Below, piece after piece: positions 26,137 to 34,552 of a DNA stretch of 64,000 nt. The translations under genes were made by a program, and so were the position numbers. The notes under the pieces are model-generated. The model did no database searches. It saw only the letters and a list, made by a program, of their open reading frames with translations, and was not told the origin of the DNA. The DNA comes from Mycobacterium sp. SMC-8 (GTDB taxonomy: Bacteria; Actinomycetota; Actinomycetes; Mycobacteriales; Mycobacteriaceae). The first letter of the stretch is position 1. Every line of letters begins with the position of its first letter. The stretch is from assembly GCF_025263565.1 (NCBI RefSeq), contig NZ_CP079865.1, positions 1,922,001 to 1,986,000 on the forward strand, in the 5' to 3' direction.

Positions 26137-27813
26137 GTGATTGAACCTAACGCGGCAACAACGGCGTTCCGTGCCGCACGTGACCATCTGATCGCCCACC
26201 GCGAGGACTACGAGGTCGCCGCCGCGGGATTCCGCTTCCCCGATGTGGGCGACCGGTTCAACTGGGCAATCGACTGGTTCGACCACATTGCTCGCGGAAA
26301 CCCATGCACCGCACTGCGAATCGTCGGCGATGACGGATCTGACGAGTCGTATTCCTTCGACGAGATGGCACGCCGGTCCGACCGGGTCGCCCGCCGGCTG
26401 GCCGACGGCGGTGTTCGCGCCGGTGACCGGGTGATGCTCATGCTCGGCAATCAGGTCGAGTTGTGGGAATCGATGCTGGCCGTGATGAAACTCGGCGCGG
26501 TGATCCTGCCGGCCACCACCGCGCTGGGTCCCAAGGACCTCGACGACCGCCTTTCCCGCGGTGCGGTCGCTCACGTCATCACCAATGCCGAGGAAACCGC
26601 GAAGTTCGACGACATTGCGGGTGATTACGGCCGGATCGCGGTCGGGGACGCGCCCGCACCGTGGCGGTCGTACCGCGAGTCCGACACCGTCGAGTCACCG
26701 GCGCCGTTCACCACCACGACCGCACCAGATGACCCGATGCTGGTGTACTTCACCTCGGGCACCACCAGCCACCCCAAACTCGTCGAGCACACTCACCGGT
26801 CCTATCCCATCGGGCACCTGTCGACGATGTACTTCATCGGGCTGCGCCCGGGTGATGTCCACCTCAACATCAGCTCGCCCGGCTGGGCCAAGCACGCGTG
26901 GAGTTCGTTCTTCGCGCCGTGGATCGGCGAGTCCACCGTCGTCGCCTACAACTACGCCCGCTTCGACGCGGCGCGGTTCCTGGAGATGTTGCAGCATGTC
27001 GCGGTGACCTCGCTGTGTGCGCCACCGACGGTGTGGCGCATGCTGATTCAGGCCCATCTGGGTGAGAGACCGCAAGCATTGCGGGAAGCGATGGGCGCCG
27101 GCGAACCGCTCAACCCCGAGGTGATCACCCAGGTGCGTAACAGCTGGGGATTGACCATCCGGGACGGATTCGGGCAGACCGAGTGCACCGCGCTCATCGG
27201 CAACACCCCTGGTGCGGTCGTCAAGCCGGGCTCGATGGGCCGGCCGTTGCCCGGCATCCCGGTGGAGATCGTCGATCCGATCACCGGGCAGGTGGCCGAG
27301 GAAGGGGAGATCTGCCTGCGACTCGCCGACAATCCGGTGAACCTGATGACCGGTTACCTCGGCGACCCGGAGCGCAACGACGCCGTGATGGCCGGCGGTT
27401 ACTACCACACCGGCGATGTGGCGAGCCGGGACGCCGAGGGGTACATCACCTACATCGGCCGCACCGACGACGTGTTCAAGGCCTCCGACTACAAGATCTC
27501 CCCGTTCGAATTGGAGAGCGTGCTCATCGAGCACCCGGCCGTCGCCGAGGCGGCGGTGGTGCCCGCACCCGACGAGATCCGCCTTGCGGTGCCCAAGGCG
27601 TATGTCAGCCTGGCGGCCGGGTGGGCACCGGATCGCGCCACCGCGGACGCGATCTTCGCCCACGCGCGGCAGAACCTCGCCCCCTATCAACGCATCCGGC
27701 GCATCGAGTTCTTCGAACTGCCCAAGACCATCTCGGGCAAGATCCGCCGCGTCGAACTGCGTAACAGGGAGAACACCGCGGAGTCGTTGCCCGGGGAGTT
27801 CCGCGAGACTTGA
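26137..27813 (+). CDS. Acyl-CoA synthetase, aryl/alicyclic acid-type
   Basis: A 558-residue ANL-family ligase. Motifs: YFTSGTTSHPK at about 204-214 (A3), DGFGQTECTALIGN (A5), YYHTGDVASRDAEGYITYIGRTDD (A7/A8) and a C-terminal lysine in KTISGKIRRVELR. The sequence style is that of medium-chain/benzoate-CoA ligases. Start: GTG at 26137, 5 bp after AGGAGG. It is the first gene of a plus-strand operon with a MenB/BadI-like crotonase, dehydrogenase, SDR and MaoC hydratase, and probably activates the acid released by the neighbouring meta-cleavage hydrolase or an alicyclic acid. Confidence 0.88.
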   Translation: MIEPNAATTAFRAARDHLIAHREDYEVAAAGFRFPDVGDRFNWAIDWFDHIARGNPCTALRIVGDDGSDESYSFDEMARRSDRVARRLADGGVRAGDRVMLMLGNQVELWESMLAVMKLGAVILPATTALGPKDLDDRLSRGAVAHVITNAEETAKFDDIAGDYGRIAVGDAPAPWRSYRESDTVESPAPFTTTTAPDDPMLVYFTSGTTSHPKLVEHTHRSYPIGHLSTMYFIGLRPGDVHLNISSPGWAKHAWSSFFAPWIGESTVVAYNYARFDAARFLEMLQHVAVTSLCAPPTVWRMLIQAHLGERPQALREAMGAGEPLNPEVITQVRNSWGLTIRDGFGQTECTALIGNTPGAVVKPGSMGRPLPGIPVEIVDPITGQVAEEGEICLRLADNPVNLMTGYLGDPERNDAVMAGGYYHTGDVASRDAEGYITYIGRTDDVFKASDYKISPFELESVLIEHPAVAEAAVVPAPDEIRLAVPKAYVSLAAGWAPDRATADAIFAHARQNLAPYQRIRRIEFFELPKTISGKIRRVELRNRENTAESLPGEFRET

Positions 27814-27870
27814 TGACCCACAACTTTGGTATTATGGTATGACCAAAATTGCGCATCGAAGGGCGACTTG

Positions 27871-28665
27871 ATGACTGACTTCACCGACATCTCCTACGAG
27901 GTCGACAACGGCCTGGCCTGGATCACCATCAACCGCCCGGATCGCTACAACTCCTTCCGGGCGCGCACCGTCGACGAACTGATCAAGGCCTTCAAGCTGG
28001 CCTGGGGGAGCGCCGAGGTGGGAGCGATCTGCCTGACCGGGGCCGGCGAGAAGGCCTTCTGCACCGGCGGCGACCAGAAACAGCGCGCCGAGACGGGTGA
28101 CTATGGTCCCTCCGACAGCGGCCTGTTCGAGGTGGACTCGCTGCACCGGGTGATCCGGGACGTGCCCAAGCCGGTGATCGCGGCGGTGAACGGTTTCGCC
28201 ATCGGCGGTGGCCATGTCCTTCACGTGCTGTGCGACTTGACCATCGCCTCCGAGACTGCCGTCTTCGGCCAGAACGGGCCGCGGGTCGGCTCCTTCGACG
28301 CCGGCTTCGGCACCGGATTCCTCGCCCGGGTGGTCGGCGAGAAGCGTGCCCGGGAGATCTGGTTCCTGTGCCGGCGGTACTCGGCGCAGCAGGCCTACGA
28401 GTGGGGACTGGTGAACAAGGTGGTGCCGGCGGATCAGCTCAAGGCCGAGGTGCGGGCGTGGGCAGACGAGATCCTGCAGCTCTCACCGACATCACTGAAG
28501 GTGCTCAAGCAGTCGTTCAACATAGACACCGAGCAGTTCGCCTCTCTGGGCCAGATGGCGTATTCGAATCTCAAGCTGTTCGGTGAGACCGCCGAGGCTC
28601 AAGAGGGCATCGCCGCCTTCAACGAGAAGCGGGCCCCCGATTTCGCGCCGTACCGGGGCAACTGA
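27871..28665 (+). CDS. MenB/BadI-like crotonase (possible ring-opening hydrolase)
   Basis: A 264-residue crotonase with the signature of 1,4-dihydroxynaphthoyl-CoA synthase and its relative BadI rather than of ordinary hydratases: FCTGGDQKQ, GGGHVLHVLCDLTIAS, FGQNGPRVGSFDAGFG, REIWFLCRRYSAQQA and a C-terminal FNEKRAPDFAPYRG. It cannot be the menaquinone gene by context. BadI hydrolytically opens 2-oxocyclohexanecarboxyl-CoA, a reverse Dieckmann reaction, and the neighbouring dehydrogenase, hydratase and SDR would supply such a beta-keto ester. That function is inferred. ATG at 27871 follows GAAGGG. Confidence 0.82.
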   Translation: MTDFTDISYEVDNGLAWITINRPDRYNSFRARTVDELIKAFKLAWGSAEVGAICLTGAGEKAFCTGGDQKQRAETGDYGPSDSGLFEVDSLHRVIRDVPKPVIAAVNGFAIGGGHVLHVLCDLTIASETAVFGQNGPRVGSFDAGFGTGFLARVVGEKRAREIWFLCRRYSAQQAYEWGLVNKVVPADQLKAEVRAWADEILQLSPTSLKVLKQSFNIDTEQFASLGQMAYSNLKLFGETAEAQEGIAAFNEKRAPDFAPYRGN

Positions 28666-28666
28666 C

Positions 28667-29806
28667 GTGCCGCTGTTCACGGCCGAGCAACAGGATTTCG
28701 CCCGCGCCATCGAGCAGTTCTGCGTCGAGAACTGCGCCACACCGGAGCAGCGTGCGGAACTCACCGATGGTGGAAAGCTCTCCAACAGCCCAAGTCTCCT
28801 GCTGAATATGGCCGAACTCGGCTGGCTCGGCGTCTCTTTGCCGGCCGAGTACGGCGGCGGCGGGGCCGGCATGGTCGACGAGTGCATCTTCCTGGAGGAG
28901 ACCGCTCGCGGGCTCGCGCCGATCCACGCCTACGGCACCGGGTTGACCGCGGCGCAAACCTATCTGCGACACGGCACCGGGCAGCAGAGGAAAGAGGTGC
29001 TGGGCAACCTCTGCAGCGGACGGTTCGAGGCGATCGCGCTGTCCGAGCCGGGCGCCGGATCCGATCTCGGCTCGGTGCGCACCCGCGCGGTGCTCGACGG
29101 TGACCGGTTCATCGTCAACGGCCAGAAGGCCTGGATCACCGCGGCCCATCTCGCCGACCATCTGCTGGTACTGACCCGGACCTCCGCCGACGGCCCCAAA
29201 CACAAGGGCCTGACCCTGCTGTATCTCGCCACCGACACCCCGGGGCTGGAGATCAAACCCATCCAGACGATGGACGGGCACACCGTCAACGAGGTCTTCT
29301 TCACCGACGTGGCCATTCCGGCCGGCAACGTCGTCGGCGGCATCGGCGACGCATGGCATCGGCTGATGCGCGGCCTGAACGTCGAGCGGCTGATCATCGC
29401 GGCGATGTCGATAGGGGCAGCCCGACGGTCGCTGGAGGACACGATCGACTATGTGCGACAACGCGAACAGTTCGGCCGGTCGATCGGCAGCTTCCAGGCG
29501 GTGCGGCACCGGCTGGCCGACCTGGTGGCCGAGATCGACTGCTGCCGGGCGTTCGTCTACCAGGTGGCCGCGCAGATCGACGCCGGGATGGAAGACCAAC
29601 TCGCCCGGGAGGGCTCGATCGCCAAGATGAAGTGCACCGAAGTCGCGAAACTCGCTGCCCTGGAAGGCGTTCAGCTGATGGGCGGCAACGGCTATACCGT
29701 GGAGTACGGCATGGAACTTCAGGTGCGTAAGGCCCTGGCCCCACCGATCTACGGGGGCGCCAACGAGATACAGCGCGAGATCATCGGCAAGAGCCTCGGA
29801 TTATGA
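28667..29806 (+). CDS. Acyl-CoA dehydrogenase
   Basis: A 379-residue acyl-CoA dehydrogenase. LFTAEQQDFARAIEQF N-terminus, FAD segment AIALSEPGAGSDLGS, GQKAWITAAHLADHLLVLTRT, FGRSIGSFQAVRHRLADLVAEI, and C-terminal MGGNGYTVEYGMELQVRKALAPPIYGG followed by EIQREIIGKSLGL. The C-terminal domain has EYGMELQ near the usual glutamate position of short/branched-chain enzymes. It begins at a GTG 1 bp after the previous stop and ends in a 4-bp overlap with the SDR gene. It probably makes the ring alpha-beta double bond. Confidence 0.88.
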   Translation: MPLFTAEQQDFARAIEQFCVENCATPEQRAELTDGGKLSNSPSLLLNMAELGWLGVSLPAEYGGGGAGMVDECIFLEETARGLAPIHAYGTGLTAAQTYLRHGTGQQRKEVLGNLCSGRFEAIALSEPGAGSDLGSVRTRAVLDGDRFIVNGQKAWITAAHLADHLLVLTRTSADGPKHKGLTLLYLATDTPGLEIKPIQTMDGHTVNEVFFTDVAIPAGNVVGGIGDAWHRLMRGLNVERLIIAAMSIGAARRSLEDTIDYVRQREQFGRSIGSFQAVRHRLADLVAEIDCCRAFVYQVAAQIDAGMEDQLAREGSIAKMKCTEVAKLAALEGVQLMGGNGYTVEYGMELQVRKALAPPIYGGANEIQREIIGKSLGL

Positions 29807-30711
29807 CGCCGACGAGTTCGCGCAGCATCTTCGCCCCCGATGCCCTGGCCGGCAAGCGGATCCTGATCACCGGTGGCGGCACCGGACTCGGGCGCGGTGT
29901 GGCGACCCGGTTGGTCGCCCACGGGGCGCAGGTGCACATCTGGGGCCGGCGTGAGAACGTCCTTGCCGAAGCCGCCGCGGAGATCACGGGGGACGCCCCC
30001 GGATCGGCGCACTACCAGCCGGTCAATGTTCGCGACTTCGAGGCCGTTTCGGCGGCGGTCGCCGAGATCTGGGACCGGCACGGCGCATTGACCGGTGTGC
30101 TGAACAACGCGGCGGCCAACTTCATCGCGCCGACGGCCACGCTGAGCCCGCGCGCCTTCGAGGCCGTCACGTCGACGGTGATGACCGGGTCGTTCAACAC
30201 CACTCTCGCGGTCGGAAAGCGCTGGATCGCTGAGGGACTGCGCGGATCGGTGCTGTCGAATCTGACCACCTGGGTGTGGAGCGGATCGGCGTTCGTGGTT
30301 CCCTCAGCGATGGCCAAGGCGGCGGTGCACGCGATGACGATGTCACTGGCGGTGGAATGGGGCCGGTACGGAATCCGGCTCAATGCACTTGCGCCCGGGC
30401 CGATCCCAACCGAGTACGCCTGGGAGATGCTCAATCCCACCGATGAGAGTTCGGCCGGCGCCACCCAGGCAGACCAGATCCCGCTGGGGCGCACCGGGAC
30501 GATCGACGAGTTGGCCAACCTGACCATCTTCGCCTTCTCCGACGCGTGCGACTACCTGACCGGGGAGACCATCGCCATGGATGGCGGCCAACGGCTTGCG
30601 GGGCCGAACACCTTCGCCGCTCTTACCGCGATGAGCGACGAGGACTGGGTGCGCGCACGGGAACGCAGCCAGTCCGCCTCGACAGCAGCGAAGGCCTCCC
30701 GAACCGTCTGA
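29803..30711 (+). CDS. 2,4-dienoyl-CoA-reductase-like SDR
   Basis: A 302-residue SDR: TGGGTGLGRG cofactor turn, LNNAAANF, LAVEWGRYGIRLNALAPGPI and LTGETIAMDGG. The active site has Ser-x3-Lys (PSAMAKAAV) in place of Tyr-x3-Lys, the arrangement known from 2,4-dienoyl-CoA reductases, whose reductions use a different Tyr/Asn pair. It could therefore reduce a dienoyl-CoA intermediate rather than oxidise a hydroxyacyl-CoA. ATG at 29803 overlaps the previous TGA. A roughly 30-residue C-terminal extension (MSDEDWVRARERSQ) is also usual for this group. Confidence 0.82.
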   Translation: MTPTSSRSIFAPDALAGKRILITGGGTGLGRGVATRLVAHGAQVHIWGRRENVLAEAAAEITGDAPGSAHYQPVNVRDFEAVSAAVAEIWDRHGALTGVLNNAAANFIAPTATLSPRAFEAVTSTVMTGSFNTTLAVGKRWIAEGLRGSVLSNLTTWVWSGSAFVVPSAMAKAAVHAMTMSLAVEWGRYGIRLNALAPGPIPTEYAWEMLNPTDESSAGATQADQIPLGRTGTIDELANLTIFAFSDACDYLTGETIAMDGGQRLAGPNTFAALTAMSDEDWVRARERSQSASTAAKASRTV

Positions 30712-30731
30712 ACCCCTGGAAAGGTCCGGCC

Positions 30732-31190
30732 ATGAAGGTCATCACATCGATCGACGACGCCGTCGCCGCCGCCGGCACCGAACTCGGGGTCAGCGAGTGG
30801 CTGACGGTGGACCAGGCGCGTATCGATGCGTTCGCCGAGGCGACCGAAGACCGGCAGTGGATCCACGTCGATACAGCGCGAGCGAAGGCCGAAAGCGCTT
30901 TCGGCGCCACCATCGCGCACGGCCTGTTGACCCTCTCCCTGATACCGGCGCTGAGCAAGCAGTGTTTCGTCGTCGAGAACGCGAAGATGGGCATCAACTA
31001 CGGATTCAACAGGGTGCGGTTCGTCGCGCCGGTCCGGGTGGACTCCCAGCTGCGGGTGCGATCGGACCTGCAGGATGTCGCCAGAATCAACGAGGCAACG
31101 GTGCATCTGACGGTCCGTCACACCGTCGAGGTGAGCGGTTCGGACAAGCCCGCCGCCCTGGCCGAGATGATTGCGCGGTACATCTTCTGA
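30732..31190 (+). CDS. MaoC-like (R)-enoyl-CoA hydratase
   Basis: A 152-residue hot-dog-fold hydratase. The catalytic pair is in the hydratase-2 motif: FAEATEDRQWIHVD with the Asp and His, then GATIAHGLLTLSL. It hydrates a 2-enoyl-CoA and is the only hydratase in this operon apart from the MenB/BadI-like protein, so it probably makes the hydroxy intermediate. Start: ATG at 30732 with GGAAAGG 11 bp upstream. It is the last gene of the CoA ligase operon. Confidence 0.88.
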   Translation: MKVITSIDDAVAAAGTELGVSEWLTVDQARIDAFAEATEDRQWIHVDTARAKAESAFGATIAHGLLTLSLIPALSKQCFVVENAKMGINYGFNRVRFVAPVRVDSQLRVRSDLQDVARINEATVHLTVRHTVEVSGSDKPAALAEMIARYIF

Positions 31191-31550
31191 CCCGCCGCCG
31201 ACGGATCCGGACCGGCGGTGGACAGGGCGCCGGCCGCGCGCCGACAGCACCGTGCGGCCGCCGCCCGGATGCCCGTCGGTTCTGCTCGGGCGCTGGAGAA
31301 TTCGGACTGGTCAGCACCTGTTCGGGTGTCCTCAGCAAATAGGCGTGACGTCACCCCCGGTCGGCTTCGCGTGACCCTGAAGGGGCACGTTTATCCCCCT
31401 TGGTGGAGCAGTCACGATGCGGAGTCCGTCGATAGCGTCTCCCGTTATGACCCGCGTCGAAGGTGACCACCGGTGTGCGGAAGCCGAGGTGAACCCGGCA
31501 CCGGCGTGGGTTCGTCGCCTTCGGCGGTCGATTCGTAGTCTGGGTGCGTC
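31191..31550 (+). promoter_or_regulatory. Intergenic region ahead of the mce operon with repeated GTGAC motifs
   Basis: No gene is seen in these 360 bp. The first 30 bp hold a GC-rich inverted repeat (CCGCCG at 31193 / CGGCGG at 31214) that may end the upstream operon. Between 31345 and 31467 GTGAC or GTCAC occurs five times, including the perfect palindrome GTGACGTCAC (31345-31354). An AAGGGG/CCCCTT inverted repeat spans 31380-31401. This suggests a regulated promoter for the mce operon; no hexamers can be assigned with confidence. Confidence 0.4.
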
Positions 31551-32321
31551 GTGACGCTGGCAATCTCCGCGACCAAGCCACTGCGCGGTGTCGGCGGCTT
31601 CTTCGCGATGACCCTGGACACCCTGGTGGCGATGGTCAAGCCGCCGTTCGCATTTCGCGAATATGTTCTGCAGTCGTGGTTCGTGGCGCGTGTGTCGATG
31701 CTTCCGGCGCTGATGCTGACCATGCCGTACTCGGTCCTGTTGGTCTTCACGTTCAACATCCTGCTCAAGGAATTCGGGGCGGCGGACTTCTCGGGGACGG
31801 GCGCCGCGATCGGAACCGTCAACCAGATCGGCCCGATCGTGACGGTGCTGGTGGTTTCCGGTGCCGGTGCCACCGCGATGTGCGCCGACCTGGGAGCACG
31901 GACCATTCGTGAAGAACTCGACGCGCTTCGGGTGATGGGCATCAACCCGATACAAACGCTGGTCGTGCCGCGAGTGCTGGCCGCCACCACGGTGGCGTTG
32001 GCGTTGTCGGCGACGGTGATCATCGTCGGACTGGCCGGGGCATTCGTGTTCTGCGTGTTCATCCAGAACGTGTCCGCCGGCGCTTTCATCGCCGGCCTGA
32101 CCCTGCTCACCGGAGTCAGCGACGTGGTCGTATCCCTAGTCAAAGCAACACTTTTCGGCATGGCCGCCGGACTGATCGCCTGCTACAAGGGCATCTCGGT
32201 GGGCGGTGGGCCGGCCGGCGTCGGCAACGCCGTCAATGAGACGGTGGTCTTCACCTTCATGGTGCTGTTCGCCATTAACGTCATCGTCACCGCAGTCGGC
32301 ATCCAGTTCACGGTGCAGTGA
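31551..32321 (+). CDS. yrbEA: MlaE/YrbE-type permease A of the mce lipid importer
   Basis: A 256-residue membrane protein with about five hydrophobic helices (for example SMLPALMLTMPYSVLLVFTF and VALALSATVIIVGLAGAFVF) and the conserved EELDALRVMGINPIQTLVVPR cytoplasmic motif of MlaE/YrbE permeases, which contacts the MceG ATPase. It forms a heterodimer with the next gene product and imports lipids handed over by the Mce proteins. The start is a GTG. It is the first gene of an eight-gene mce operon; no mceG is present locally, as usual. Confidence 0.95.
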   Translation: MTLAISATKPLRGVGGFFAMTLDTLVAMVKPPFAFREYVLQSWFVARVSMLPALMLTMPYSVLLVFTFNILLKEFGAADFSGTGAAIGTVNQIGPIVTVLVVSGAGATAMCADLGARTIREELDALRVMGINPIQTLVVPRVLAATTVALALSATVIIVGLAGAFVFCVFIQNVSAGAFIAGLTLLTGVSDVVVSLVKATLFGMAAGLIACYKGISVGGGPAGVGNAVNETVVFTFMVLFAINVIVTAVGIQFTVQ

Positions 32322-32330
32322 GGTGAAGTA

Positions 32331-33185
32331 ATGACCGTAGCTCTGCCAAGCAAGCCGTTCGCGCGACTGCAGCGCCGGGTGGACAACGCCGTCCACGGCT
32401 GGAACCGGCTGGGTTCGCAGGCGAGGTTCTTCGCCACGACACTCGGGGCGATCCCCGACGCCGTCATCAACTACCGCAAAGAGGTGTGGCGGCTGATCGC
32501 CCAGATGGGGTTGGGCTCTGGCGCGCTCGCGGTGGTCGGCGGAACCGTCGCGATCGTCGGCTTTCTCACGATGACCACCGGTGCGCTGGTCGCCGTGCAG
32601 GGCTACAACCAGTTGGCGTCGGTAGGTGTCGAAGCCCTGACCGGGTTCGCGTCGGCGTTCTTCAACGTCAGGCTCATCGTCCCGGGAACGACGTCGGTGG
32701 CGCTGTCGGCGACGATCGGCGCGGGTGCCACCGCGCAACTGGGCGCGATGCGGATCAACGAAGAGATCGACGCGCTCGAGGTCATCGGGATCCGCAGCAT
32801 CACCTACCTGGCCGCGACACGGGTCATCTCGGGGGTCATCGTGGTGATCCCGTTGTATTGCATCGCCGTCATGATGGCTTTCCTTGCGGCGCGGACCGGC
32901 ACCACCCTCATCTACGGGCAGGGATCGGGTGTCTACGACCACTACTTCAACACCTTCCTCAACCCGACCGACCTCATCTGGTCGTTCTTCCAGTGCGTCG
33001 CCATCACCGTCGTGGTGATGCTCGTACACACCTACTACGGCTACACCGCCTCCGGCGGTCCGGCTGGAGTCGGCGAAGCCGTCGGCCGGGCGGTGCGCAC
33101 CTCCATGGTCGTGGCCGCCGTCGAGATCGTGATGATCTCGCTGGCGATCTATGGCCAATCCGGCAACTTCGACCTGGCGGGTTAG
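32331..33185 (+). CDS. yrbEB: MlaE/YrbE-type permease B of the mce lipid importer
   Basis: A 284-residue MlaE-family permease with an amphipathic N-terminal segment (VIRNYRKEVWRLIAQ-like, DAVINYRKEVWRL), five predicted helices and the motif NEEIDALEVIGIRSITYLAATR equivalent to that of YrbEA. It lies 9 bp downstream of yrbEA with an ATG start and AGGTGAAG ahead of it. The heterodimer of the two permeases is the inner-membrane gate of the Mce transporter. Confidence 0.95.
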   Translation: MTVALPSKPFARLQRRVDNAVHGWNRLGSQARFFATTLGAIPDAVINYRKEVWRLIAQMGLGSGALAVVGGTVAIVGFLTMTTGALVAVQGYNQLASVGVEALTGFASAFFNVRLIVPGTTSVALSATIGAGATAQLGAMRINEEIDALEVIGIRSITYLAATRVISGVIVVIPLYCIAVMMAFLAARTGTTLIYGQGSGVYDHYFNTFLNPTDLIWSFFQCVAITVVVMLVHTYYGYTASGGPAGVGEAVGRAVRTSMVVAAVEIVMISLAIYGQSGNFDLAG

Positions 33186-33187
33186 GG

Positions 33188-34552
33188 ATGGAGTCAAGGC
33201 CCGGTGAACACCGCCTCCACAGCGCCTGGTGGACCGTCCTCCTGCTGGTGGCGATCGCTGTCTTCTTTGTCGTGACCTCGGGGATCTTCCGCGGGACGTT
33301 CAGCACGTTCGTTCCGGTCACCCTTGCGTCGGACCGTTCGGGCCTGGTCATGGAGACCGGTGCCAAGGTCAAGATGCGCGGTGTCGAGGTCGGGCGGGTG
33401 CGCGACATCGCCGGAGCCGACGGTCAAGCCCGCCTGTTGCTGGATCTGTATCCCGACCAGGTTCAGTTCATCCCGGCCAATGTGCAGGCCCAGATCCTGG
33501 CCACGACGGCCTTCGGCGGCAAGTTCGTCGAGCTCGTCCCGCCCGAACATCCCAGCGCAGAGCGCCTGGCTGCCGGCGCGGTGCTGGTGTCGAAGAACGT
33601 CAGCACCGAGGTGAACACGGTCTTCGAGAACATCGTCGACCTGTTGGACATGGTCGACCCGGCGAAGCTCAACGCCGTGCTCTCCGCGATCGCCGATGCG
33701 GTGCGCGGCCAGGGACCGCGGATGGGCGAAGCCACCACCGGGCTCAACGAGGTGCTGACCGCGCTCAACGCGCGCAGCGACATCATCCGCGACGACTGGC
33801 GCTCCTTCAAGGGTTTCAACGACACCTACAACGCGGTCGCCGAGAACATCGTCACGATCCTCGACGGCGCCAGCACCACCAGCAGCACGGTGGTGGCGCA
33901 CAGCGCGCAGCTGGACACCCTGCTGCTGAACGTGACGGGGTTCGCCGAGTCGGGCACCAACCTGCTGACCACGAGCAAGGACAGCCTGGTCGACGCGGTG
34001 AACACGCTGGCTCCGACCACGGCGCTGCTGCACAAGTACGACCCGATCTACACCTGTTGGTTGCAGGGGGCCACCTGGTTCCTGGACAACGGCGGCCGGG
34101 ACATCTGGGGTGGCGCCAACGGCAAGTCGATCCTGCTCGACGTCGCGCTGCTGGGCGGCAATGACCCCTACCGGTTCCCGGAGAACCTTCCGAAGGTCGC
34201 GGCCAAGGGCGGCCCGGGCGGTGCGCCGGGATGCGGCTCGCTGCCCGACGCCACCAAGAACTTCCCGGTGCGCCAGCTCGTGACCAACACCGGCTGGGGG
34301 ACCGGCTTGGACATCCGGCCCAACCCCGGTATCGGTCACCCCTGCTGGGCCAACTACCTGCCGGTGACCCGCGCGGTTCCCGAGCAACCCAGCATCAGGC
34401 AGTGCATCCCGGGGCCGGCGATCGGACCCGTCCCGTATCCCGGCGCCGCGCCGTACGGCGCAGCGCTGTACGGACCGGGGGGAACCCCGCTGTGGCCGGG
34501 CCTGCCGCCCGCCCCGCCACCACCGACCCAGGAAGGCGCGCCGGCACCATGA
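33188..34552 (+). CDS. mceA: Mce family protein MceA
   Basis: A 454-residue MCE protein: one N-terminal membrane anchor (WWTVLLLVAIAVFFVVTSGIF), the MlaD/MCE domain (VMETGAKVKMRGVEVGRVRDI), a long helical region with regularly spaced Asn/Leu that forms the shaft of the periplasmic tube, a Cys-containing domain, and a Pro/Gly/Tyr-rich tail ending in PPAPPPPTQEG. It is one of six subunits of the hexameric lipid channel. ATG start 2 bp after the yrbEB stop. Confidence 0.95.
   Translation: MESRPGEHRLHSAWWTVLLLVAIAVFFVVTSGIFRGTFSTFVPVTLASDRSGLVMETGAKVKMRGVEVGRVRDIAGADGQARLLLDLYPDQVQFIPANVQAQILATTAFGGKFVELVPPEHPSAERLAAGAVLVSKNVSTEVNTVFENIVDLLDMVDPAKLNAVLSAIADAVRGQGPRMGEATTGLNEVLTALNARSDIIRDDWRSFKGFNDTYNAVAENIVTILDGASTTSSTVVAHSAQLDTLLLNVTGFAESGTNLLTTSKDSLVDAVNTLAPTTALLHKYDPIYTCWLQGATWFLDNGGRDIWGGANGKSILLDVALLGGNDPYRFPENLPKVAAKGGPGGAPGCGSLPDATKNFPVRQLVTNTGWGTGLDIRPNPGIGHPCWANYLPVTRAVPEQPSIRQCIPGPAIGPVPYPGAAPYGAALYGPGGTPLWPGLPPAPPPPTQEGAPAP

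Noticed and set aside
26695..27690. 331-residue open frame on the minus strand inside the acyl-CoA synthetase gene
   Set aside because: It is antisense to a clear ANL-family protein, is rich in His, Arg and Gly, and shows no family motif; such frames are typical shadows in high-GC coding DNA.
29803..30711. 3-oxoacyl-ACP reductase (FabG) assignment for the SDR in the CoA ligase operon
   Set aside because: The catalytic Tyr is missing and the Ser-x3-Lys arrangement and C-terminal extension fit 2,4-dienoyl-CoA reductase better.
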